The translations under genes were made by a program, and so were the position numbers. The notes beneath the pieces are model-generated. The model saw nothing but the letters and a program-made list of their open reading frames with translations, made no database searches and had not been told where the DNA came from. Shown here in pieces: positions 8,671-14,958 of a stretch of 26,148 bases of DNA. Position 1 is the first letter of the stretch, and each line of letters starts with the position of its first letter. The stretch comes from Anaerolineales bacterium (GTDB taxonomy: Bacteria; Chloroflexota; Anaerolineae; 4572-78; J111), in assembly GCA_012032575.1 (NCBI GenBank), contig JAAUSP010000028.1, positions 1 through 26,148 of the forward strand. The letters run 5' to 3'.

Positions 8671-8686
8671 AGTGATATTTATCACA
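8671..8686. promoter_or_regulatory. CRP/FNR-family binding-site-like dyad
   Basis: AGTGA-TATTTA-TCACA differs from the CRP-type consensus TGTGA-N6-TCACA at one base and also contains the FNR-like TGAT-N4-ATCA core. A further half site (AATATCACT, 8700-8708) makes a second inverted repeat with 8671-8679. It lies about 87 nt before the start point predicted for the gene at 8804. Which regulator binds is unknown. Confidence 0.45.
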
Positions 8687-8730
8687 ACTTATCAGGATGA
8701 ATATCACTTGTCCTAATTAGATTAGCCGGC

Positions 8731-8759
8731 TTACAGTGAAAGTGAAAACAAAGTATATA
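8731..8759 (+). promoter_or_regulatory. Candidate promoter of the alpha/beta-barrel gene
   Basis: TTACAG (8731-8736) and TATATA (8754-8759) are separated by 17 nt, 45 nt before the ATG at 8804. Confidence 0.4.
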
Positions 8760-8803
8760 CTTCCCTCTGGAAAATAAACAGGAGACCAGGTCGAGGATAT
8801 CCA

Positions 8804-9097
8804 ATGAGAATGATTGCCTTGGAAAAAGAGATTTCGGGGTTCTCCGCTGAGGAGTTTCGGCCTCATTTGAAAGCTGAGGCCGCGAGAGTCTGGCAGTTGT
8901 ATCAAGCCGGAACAATCCGAGAGATCTATTTCCGGGCAGATGTATCTGAGGCGGTTCTTATTTTGGAGGTTGCGGATGTGAATGAGGCTAACGCAGTGTT
9001 GGCCACCTTGCCGTTAGTAAAAGCAGGACTCATTACGTTTGATATTATTCCGCTCCGGCCATATACCGGCTTTGCTAGATTATTTGAGGGTGAATGA
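8804..9097 (+). CDS. Small dimeric alpha/beta-barrel protein, muconolactone-isomerase-like
   Basis: 97 residues. The order helix (SAEEFRPHLKAEAARVWQLY), strand (IREIYFRAD), strand (EAVLILEV), helix (NEANAVLATLPLVKAG) and final strand (ITFDIIPLRPY) is that of ferredoxin-like dimeric barrels near muconolactone delta-isomerase and YciI. No aromatic-degradation genes are nearby, so isomerase activity is not implied; a role in oxidative or small-molecule handling is only a guess. GAGGA stands 8 nt before the ATG. Its stop codon overlaps the ATG of a 27-codon reading frame (ATGA). Confidence 0.65.
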   Translation: MRMIALEKEISGFSAEEFRPHLKAEAARVWQLYQAGTIREIYFRADVSEAVLILEVADVNEANAVLATLPLVKAGLITFDIIPLRPYTGFARLFEGE

Positions 9098-9177
9098 AAA
9101 TGACGAGTCAAGTTACTATCGTGAGTCATACTATTCTGCCTGCCTTTATGGATCTGGTCAATGGCCCTATTGAATGA
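9094..9177 (+). CDS. Possible 27-residue coupled ORF
   Basis: The ATG at 9094 overlaps the stop of the preceding gene as ATGA, a usual sign of translational coupling. The product (MKMTSQVTIVSHTILPAFMD and 7 more residues) matches nothing I know. It may be a remnant of a longer gene or a chance frame. Confidence 0.2.
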   Translation: MKMTSQVTIVSHTILPAFMDLVNGPIE

Positions 9178-9241
9178 CCAACTCACCCTTATGAACGATG
9201 TCCCATACCGGATGACCTTTCTTTAATGGAGGAGGTTTGCT

Positions 9242-9934
9242 ATGGATAGCTTAGGCTTAATCGTGGTTTTGGGCATACTGCTTGTTTTTGGTTTGATTGT
9301 CTTTTGGATGTTCACCTCAGCTCGTAAGGAAATTGATCGCAAACGCCAGATGGCCCAGACATTGGGTTTCAGCTCCATCGAGCCTGACCCGGCTCTGACG
9401 GCAGTCATCAGCCAGGTCTATCCGAGCGCAAAAAGCAAGCCCTGTTACGAACTGCGCCACGTGACCCATAAAATTCTGGACAATGGAAAGATGGTGCTTT
9501 TCGATCTGGTTGAAACTTCAGGCGAGGATAACAGCTACCCCGAAGAACAAGCCGTCGCCGTGATCTCGGCCAGGCTGGACTTACCCCCCTTCACCCTCTT
9601 CCCCAAAGCCGATACCGAGGGCTGGCTGACCAACCTGGCCAACCAGGCGTTGACCTGGGCCGTATCAAAAGTGGGAACCCCGGTCGAGTTTCCTGAAGTG
9701 CCCGAATTTCAGCGGCGTTACATGGTCACTTCAGCCGACCCGGACGCTACGCGCCGCTTCCTGACCGAGGATATCTTGCGACGATTGGCCCAGACTCGCC
9801 TGTGTACCCTTCATGCCGGTGGTCAGGTTTTCACCTTCTCCGAGCTTAACCCGTCGAGAAAAGCCCTGACGATTGAGATGTTGCATGAACGGGTGAGGCA
9901 GGCCGCGGATATCTTTCAAACGTTTCAAGGATAA
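9242..9934 (+). CDS. Membrane-anchored protein of unknown function
   Basis: 230 residues. One transmembrane helix near the N-terminus (about 4-22) is followed by a basic stretch (SARKEIDRKRQ), which predicts a cytoplasmic soluble domain. The domain is alpha/beta, with MVLFDLVET, VAVISARLDLPPFTLFP and RRYMVTSADPDATRRFL segments; similar segments occur in unnamed membrane-tethered bacterial proteins, but I cannot name a family. A very strong ribosome site GGAGGAGG (9228-9235) lies 6 nt before the ATG, so high translation is likely. It converges with lrgB. Confidence 0.75.
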   Translation: MDSLGLIVVLGILLVFGLIVFWMFTSARKEIDRKRQMAQTLGFSSIEPDPALTAVISQVYPSAKSKPCYELRHVTHKILDNGKMVLFDLVETSGEDNSYPEEQAVAVISARLDLPPFTLFPKADTEGWLTNLANQALTWAVSKVGTPVEFPEVPEFQRRYMVTSADPDATRRFLTEDILRRLAQTRLCTLHAGGQVFTFSELNPSRKALTIEMLHERVRQAADIFQTFQG

Positions 9935-9954
9935 GGGGTAAGACTGCTGCGCCT

Positions 9955-10680
9955 TTAATACAACCCCATCAACTTAATTAATATTGGCGTCAATACCGCG
10001 GTAACCAGACCGTTCAATCCCATCGCTAATCCAGAAAAAGCCCCGGCTTCGTCGTGCAGTTGAAAGGCTCGGGCCGTGCCTAACCCGTGAGATGATAGAC
10101 CCAGGGCAAATCCACGAATGCTGTTATCTTGAATGTGGAGCAAATCCAACACTTCTTTGGCTATGGTCGCCCCGATAATTCCGGTAAAAATGACCAGAAC
10201 GGCGGTTAAGGAGGGCAATCCACCAATTTGTTCCGAGACGCCCATAGCGATAGGCGTTGTGATTGACTTGGGAGCCAACGAGAGGATGGTTTCGTGTGAC
10301 AGGCCAAGTAACCAGCCCAAACCCACCGCCGAAATGATGGCTGTGGTAGAACCAATCAACAAGGCCCCCAAAACGGGAATCAGCCACTGCTTTAACTTGG
10401 CGGAGTAATTGTAGAGGGGAATAGCCAGGGCCACCGTCGCCGGGCCGAGCAGAAAGTGAACAAACTGCGCGCCGTCAAAGTAGGTTTGATAAGGCGTATG
10501 CGTAGCCAATAAAAGCATAACCAGCAAGGCCACGGCGACCGGCATCGGATTCAACAAGGGGAGAAAGTTGGCCTGCTGGTAAAAAAAGTAAGCGACCTGG
10601 TAAAGCACCAACGTAGCCGCCAGCCACAACAGAGGTGTTTGAGCCAGATAAACCCAGGTATCGGTCAAATTTAATCCCAT
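9955..10680 (-). CDS. lrgB: LrgB/CidB-family membrane protein (pyruvate/glycolate carrier type)
   Basis: About 241 residues with multiple hydrophobic helices. The LrgB signature regions LAPKSITTPIAMGVSEQIGG and SSHGLGTARAFQ are intact. The ATG at 10678-10680 is chosen because AGGAGC precedes it and it sits 2 nt after the lrgA stop; an ORF extended upstream would overlap lrgA by about 100 nt. LrgB works with LrgA in one membrane complex: family members include the Bacillus pyruvate transporter PftAB and the plant plastid glycolate/glycerate transporter PLGG1. Location after the pyruvate kinase and lactate dehydrogenase genes supports pyruvate or lactate traffic here. Confidence 0.9.
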   Translation of the reverse strand: MGLNLTDTWVYLAQTPLLWLAATLVLYQVAYFFYQQANFLPLLNPMPVAVALLVMLLLATHTPYQTYFDGAQFVHFLLGPATVALAIPLYNYSAKLKQWLIPVLGALLIGSTTAIISAVGLGWLLGLSHETILSLAPKSITTPIAMGVSEQIGGLPSLTAVLVIFTGIIGATIAKEVLDLLHIQDNSIRGFALGLSSHGLGTARAFQLHDEAGAFSGLAMGLNGLVTAVLTPILIKLMGLY

Positions 10681-10682
10681 GC

Positions 10683-11027
10683 TTAGCTCCTGATGAAACG
10701 GCGTAAAAGGCGCATACTTAAAGCCGTTATCACAATAGCCAGGGCCGTACTGCCAACGAGCGTGATTAACAGGGGCAGCCACTCTTTTTGAAGTAAAGCA
10801 AAATGTACCATCACGCCAACACCCGCCGGCACAAATAACAAGGTAAGATGCTGTAAAATAACCGAGGCTGTTTCTTTAAGTTCGGGTGGGGTTGAACCTC
10901 GGACGAGCAGCCCCATAAACAGAAATAACATACCTAAAACCGGGCCTGGCACAGGTAACTGCCAGGCCCGGCTGATGACCTCGCCCACGAGCTGAAAGAT
11001 GAGCAAAATGGTCAGCGCTTTAATCAT
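10683..11027 (-). CDS. lrgA: LrgA/CidA-family membrane protein
   Basis: 114 residues with four predicted helices. The motif LPVPGPVLGMLFLF and the LLFVPAGVGVM segment are typical of LrgA/CidA. AGGAG precedes the ATG at 11025-11027. The gene overlaps the ribosome site of lrgB, so the two are translationally coupled. Once described as holin-like, the family is now tied to pyruvate uptake in several Firmicutes. An imperfect hairpin lies between it and ldh, so it may be read with ldh or from a separate start. Confidence 0.9.
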   Translation of the reverse strand: MIKALTILLIFQLVGEVISRAWQLPVPGPVLGMLFLFMGLLVRGSTPPELKETASVILQHLTLLFVPAGVGVMVHFALLQKEWLPLLITLVGSTALAIVITALSMRLLRRFIRS

Positions 11028-11106
11028 TCAAATTTCTCCTGGGAAATGTACCGGTGACAAAGTCATAAAAACTGTCCACAAATAACTTTTCAGTTTGAGA
11101 CATTAG

Positions 11107-11154
11107 AGATTGGCGATTGTTTACGCAAAGCGTCTAATTACCAATCTCCAATCT
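11107..11154. repeat. Inverted repeat of the GAGATTGG family
   Basis: AGATTGGCGATTG (11107-11119) pairs with CAATCTCCAATCT (11142-11154) with one mismatch, around a 22-nt loop. It has the same core as the hairpin at 433-483. It lies between ldh and lrgA. Confidence 0.6.
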
Positions 11155-11169
11155 GCTGGCGCAGGAAAG

Positions 11170-12135
11170 TTATTTATGGACGAGTTCTACAACTTTATCC
11201 AGCTCATCAATAGCCGCCCTGACAATTTGGGCGCTGGCTTGGAGGGCGGCTTCTTCGGTTGGGCTGAGCGGCAACGGTAGTGTGCCCAAAACGCCTTGCC
11301 CGCCGACAATGTGGGGCAAAGCCAGGGTCACATCCGACACCCCAACGATAGTGGGCACCGGACTGCAAACAGTCAAGACGGCGCGTTGGTCATCCAGAAT
11401 GGCGCTGACAATGCGGGCCAGGGCGCTGCCGATGCCGTAGTAAGTTGCCCCTTTGCCTTCAATGATCGTATAGGCGGCGCGGCGCACCTGCTGGTCAATT
11501 TCCTGGCGAATAGCCTCATTCAGTTCGATCTGCTGCGTTCGGCAGAAATCCTCCAGCGGAATCACCCCCACCGCCGCCCTCGACCAGGCTAACACCTCCG
11601 AATCGCCATGCTCGCCGATAACGTAGCCGTGAACATTATTGGCCGCCACGCCCACCAGGTTGCCCAGCAGGGCGCGAAAACGGGCGGTATCCAGGGTTGT
11701 GCCGGAACCAAACACCCGTGAGGCCGGCACCCCAAACTCGGCGGCGAAACGAGCCGTCAGGTGGGTCATAATATCCACCGGATTGGTCGCCACCACCAGC
11801 ACGGCCTCTGGTGCGTATTTCAGCACGTCGGGGATCATGCTTTTGAAGATAGCCGCATTTCGTTCCAACAATTGCAGGCGGGTTTCGCCCGGCTTCTGGC
11901 CGACCCCGGCGGCAATAATCACCACCCGGCAGCCGGCCAGTTCAGGATAATCGCCGGCGCTCACTCGAACCGGATGGGCAAACGGAACCGCGTGTAAAAT
12001 ATCGGCAGCTTCGGCTTTAGCCCGGACCTGGTTTTTGTCTACCAGCATCAGTTCTCCGCCAATGCCGCGCATCGCCAGCGCATAGGCCGCGGTGGCTCCC
12101 ACCATTCCTGTACCCACAATACCAATTTTAGACAT
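11170..12135 (-). CDS. ldh: L-lactate dehydrogenase
   Basis: 321 residues. The Rossmann loop is [16 protein letters not shown]. In conventional LDH numbering (here plus 19) the catalytic His195 is His176 in IGEHGDSE, Asp168 is Asp149 and Arg171 is Arg152. The specificity position holds Gln80 in [10 protein letters not shown], which selects lactate/pyruvate over malate (Arg in malate dehydrogenases). Arg154 and His169 match Arg173 and His188, which bind fructose 1,6-bisphosphate in Bacillus LDH, so allosteric activation is plausible. It reduces pyruvate to lactate with NADH. It lies 135 nt after pyruvate kinase on the same strand. Confidence 0.95.
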   Translation of the reverse strand: MSKIGIVGTGMVGATAAYALAMRGIGGELMLVDKNQVRAKAEAADILHAVPFAHPVRVSAGDYPELAGCRVVIIAAGVGQKPGETRLQLLERNAAIFKSMIPDVLKYAPEAVLVVATNPVDIMTHLTARFAAEFGVPASRVFGSGTTLDTARFRALLGNLVGVAANNVHGYVIGEHGDSEVLAWSRAAVGVIPLEDFCRTQQIELNEAIRQEIDQQVRRAAYTIIEGKGATYYGIGSALARIVSAILDDQRAVLTVCSPVPTIVGVSDVTLALPHIVGGQGVLGTLPLPLSPTEEAALQASAQIVRAAIDELDKVVELVHK

Positions 12136-12187
12136 AGTATTATCCCTATTTCGTTACCATCGAATTTCAGCAGATCACAATTTTTTT

Positions 12188-12240
12188 GCTTCAAGCCGGT
12201 CTGCGACCGGCGTCCGGGGGTCGCACCCCCCCCTCGGAGC
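12188..12240. repeat. Dispersed structured element, copy 1 (three-way junction fold)
   Basis: This 53-nt segment shares a nearly identical core with 25782-25832. It contains a 7-bp hairpin GCCGGTC-TGC-GACCGGC, a second hairpin with a G run against a C run (GGGGG-TCGCA-CCCCC), and closing ends GCTTC/GGAGC that pair with one G-U. It lies between the pyruvate kinase and ldh genes. Confidence 0.75.
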
Positions 12241-12270
12241 TTAGAATTTGTTTTAAATGATGTTGAAAAT

Positions 12271-13704
12271 TCAGGCAAGATTGATGATGTCTATCCGGGT
12301 CGTATCCCCGGCCTTCAGCGTGCCGCCGCCTTCCACGACCATCGCGACCTGGTCTTCCAGCCCGTAATCTTTTAACCATTCCTGGGCAAAATACGGCCAA
12401 CTGAGCGGGTTTCGGGTGAGGAGTTGGGGAAGTATCCCAAAGGAAAATTGTAATTTTTGGCTCGTTCTTTTATCCAGACAGGGGGCCACAATCCATTCTT
12501 TAAGGCGAAAGCGGGTGATACGGCGGGCCATATCCCCACTGGCGCTGGGAACAAAGAGAACCACGGGATTCAAGGTTAAGGTGCTTTGGAAAATATCGAA
12601 CGAGATCAGGTCTTGTTTGGTAATCTCTCCGGTTGCCTGTTGGACTTTGAGCAAATCGGCCACCCCGATAGACTCTTCGCTGGTTTCGGTTACCTGGGCA
12701 ATGCGGGCCATAACCGCGACAGCTTCATCGGGAAAGCTGCCAATAGCCGTTTCACCCGAAAGCATTACGCAATCGGTCCCATTCAGGATGGCGTTGGCCA
12801 CATCTGTCACCTCGGCTCGGGTGGGCCGGCGGGTGCTGGTCATCGATTCAAGCATATGGGTGGCAGTGATGACCGGTCGGCCCTGTAGGTTGGCGGCCAC
12901 AATCAATTGTTTTTGCACGGCGGCCACCTTTTCGATAGCAATTTCGACCCCCAAATCACCCCGCGCCACCATGATGCCGTCGGTCACCTTCAAAATGTCC
13001 GAGATGTGGTCAATCGCCCCCGACCGTTCAATTTTGGCAATGATGAACGGGTCGTAACCCAACTGGTGGGCAGCCTCCCGAACCGCCAGGATGTCGGCCG
13101 CACTCTCCACAAAGGATTGGCTGACCCCATCCAACTGTTGTTCGGCGGCAAACTCCAGGCATTTCTGATCGTAGGGGGTAAAAGCGCTGATGCCCAGCTC
13201 GATACCGGGTAGATTCAGACCTTTGTGCGAGCGCAGTTCGCCCCCTACTTTTACGATGCAGTGTACTTCTTCAGCCTTGATCTCGTCAACTTTTAGTTGG
13301 ATAAACCCATCATTCAAAAAGATATAGTCGCCCGGTTTAACCACGTAGGGCAAGCGCTCAAAGCTCATGGACACCCGCTTTTCGTTCCCAACAATTTCGC
13401 CGGTTTGCAGAATGAAAGGCTGCTCCCGCTCCAGTTGGATAGGTTCCTCAGCCAGCTTGCCGATGCGCATTTTGGGGCCAGGCAGGTCGCCAAAAATAGC
13501 CACCTGGGTTCTGACCTTTTCCGCCGCCATGCGAATATTTCTGATAACCTGCCGATGACCCTCAAAGCCGCCATGAGCAAAGTTAATGCGGGCAATATTC
13601 ATCCCGTTGACCATCATCTGCTCCAGGACTTGCTGTGATTGGGAAGCCGGTCCGATGGTACAGACAATTTTTGTTTTTTTGAGCGGAAAATGGTTATCGG
13701 TCAC
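12271..13704 (-). CDS. pyk: Pyruvate kinase (atypical monovalent-cation site)
   Basis: 477 residues with the full barrel and C-terminal domain. Catalytic Lys224 stands in IIAKIE, the metal site in ARGDLGVEI (about 247-255), and the helix MLESMTSTRRPTRAEVTDVA is intact. It makes ATP and pyruvate from phosphoenolpyruvate and ADP. The start is a GTG at 13702-13704 that overlaps the aldolase stop (GTGA), a clear sign of coupling. The usual NFSHG is NFAHG (Ala43), and the usual LDTKGPEIR is GDLPGPKMR (Leu74), so two of the four K+ ligands of classical enzymes are replaced. This suggests a K+-independent or divergent isoform; it does not put the reaction in doubt. Confidence 0.93.
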   Translation of the reverse strand: MTDNHFPLKKTKIVCTIGPASQSQQVLEQMMVNGMNIARINFAHGGFEGHRQVIRNIRMAAEKVRTQVAIFGDLPGPKMRIGKLAEEPIQLEREQPFILQTGEIVGNEKRVSMSFERLPYVVKPGDYIFLNDGFIQLKVDEIKAEEVHCIVKVGGELRSHKGLNLPGIELGISAFTPYDQKCLEFAAEQQLDGVSQSFVESAADILAVREAAHQLGYDPFIIAKIERSGAIDHISDILKVTDGIMVARGDLGVEIAIEKVAAVQKQLIVAANLQGRPVITATHMLESMTSTRRPTRAEVTDVANAILNGTDCVMLSGETAIGSFPDEAVAVMARIAQVTETSEESIGVADLLKVQQATGEITKQDLISFDIFQSTLTLNPVVLFVPSASGDMARRITRFRLKEWIVAPCLDKRTSQKLQFSFGILPQLLTRNPLSWPYFAQEWLKDYGLEDQVAMVVEGGGTLKAGDTTRIDIINLA

Positions 13705-14801
13705 AGATTATCATCCCCCAACAAATCTAAGCTATTAACGTTGTTCAAATCTTCAAATGAGGCTTTTAGCCGCGCTTTGAAGGCTTCTTCGCCGTGCCGC
13801 AGCCAAGCCCTGGGGTCGTAGTATTTCTTGTTGGGTTGGTCGGGGCCGGCAGGGTTGCCGATCTGGCCCTGCAAATAAGCCTCATTCTGATGATAATAAT
13901 CCCGTATGCCGTCCCAAAAAGCCCATTGCAGGTCGGTGTCAAGATTCATTTTGACCACGCCATACGAAATGGCTTCCCTGATTTCTTCCACGCTGGAGCC
14001 GGAGCCGCCGTGGAACACAAAGTTGATGGGGTTTTCAGCCGTGCCAAGTTCTTCCTGCACATACTTTTGCGAGTTGTGCAGGATAACGGGTTGCAGTTTT
14101 ACGTTGCCGGGTTTATAGACACCATGCACATTGCCAAAGGCGGCGGCGATGGTGAATCTATCGCTAACCGTCATCAGTTCTTCGTAGGCATAAGCAACAT
14201 CTTCCGGTTGGGTATAGAGCCGTGAACTATCAATGCCGGTATTGTCTACGCCATCTTCTTCGCCCCCGGTTACCCCAAGTTCAAGCTCCAGCGTCATCTC
14301 TATTTCGCTCATCCGGTCAAGATAATGTTTGCATATCTCGATGTTTTCCGCAATGGGTTCTTCCGACAGATCGAGCATGTGGGAACTGAACAAAGGTACG
14401 CCGTGAGTATCATAAAAAATTTCCCCCGCTTCCAACATCCCATCAATCCAGGGGAGTAGTTTTTTGGCACAGTGGTCGGTATGTAAGATGACTCTGGCGC
14501 CATACAAAGCAGCCAGCCGATGCACATGGTGGGCGGCAGAAACTGCCCCGGCAATGGCTGCCTGCTGGTTGCTGTTGCTTAACCCTTTTCCGGCAAAGAA
14601 GGCGGCGCCGCCATTTGAAAACTGAACGATCACCGGCGCGTTAACGTCTCTGGCGGTTTCGATGACGGCGTTAACCGTATTTGTGCTGATACAATTAGCC
14701 CCCGGCAGAGCAAATTGATACGCTTTGGCATAAGCGAACAACCTTTGTACGTCGTCGCCGGAAATCACGCCGGCTGAAAATTCATCACTCAATGTAGACA
14801 T
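13701..14801 (-). CDS. fbaA: Class II fructose-bisphosphate aldolase
   Basis: 366 residues, close in length and sequence to E. coli FbaA (359). Asp109 and His110 in VILHTDHCAKKLLPWIDGML match the catalytic base and zinc ligand. LELELGVTGGEEDGVDN, NVHGVYKPGNVKL and FHGGSGSS supply the other metal and phosphate sites. It splits fructose 1,6-bisphosphate into two triose phosphates, the step after the phosphofructokinase encoded just upstream. GGGGGT precedes the ATG at 14799-14801. Its end overlaps the pyruvate kinase start by 4 nt. Confidence 0.96.
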   Translation of the reverse strand: MSTLSDEFSAGVISGDDVQRLFAYAKAYQFALPGANCISTNTVNAVIETARDVNAPVIVQFSNGGAAFFAGKGLSNSNQQAAIAGAVSAAHHVHRLAALYGARVILHTDHCAKKLLPWIDGMLEAGEIFYDTHGVPLFSSHMLDLSEEPIAENIEICKHYLDRMSEIEMTLELELGVTGGEEDGVDNTGIDSSRLYTQPEDVAYAYEELMTVSDRFTIAAAFGNVHGVYKPGNVKLQPVILHNSQKYVQEELGTAENPINFVFHGGSGSSVEEIREAISYGVVKMNLDTDLQWAFWDGIRDYYHQNEAYLQGQIGNPAGPDQPNKKYYDPRAWLRHGEEAFKARLKASFEDLNNVNSLDLLGDDNL

Positions 14802-14846
14802 AGGTTTACCCCCATTTCTTGATAATCCAATTTATTTTTACCAGGA

Positions 14847-14939
14847 TCAGTAGATCTAATTTTTGAAGCGGAGCAGGCTCCCACGCCTGCGTAGCGACGG
14901 CGTGGGAGCCGTCACTGCTGGCAAATTTGGATCTACTGA
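14847..14939. repeat. Nested palindrome between PFK and aldolase genes
   Basis: The outer arms TCAGTAGATC (14847-14856) and GATCTACTGA (14930-14939) are perfect. Inside, GGCTCCCACGCC (14876-14887) pairs perfectly with GGCGTGGGAGCC (14899-14910). The segments between (GAGCAG with CTGCTG-like) also pair in part, giving one long hairpin of 93 nt. It could process or attenuate the glycolytic transcript or be a mobile palindrome. No T-run follows it. Confidence 0.75.
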
Positions 14940-14958
14940 GGATAGGTTTTGCCAGCTT

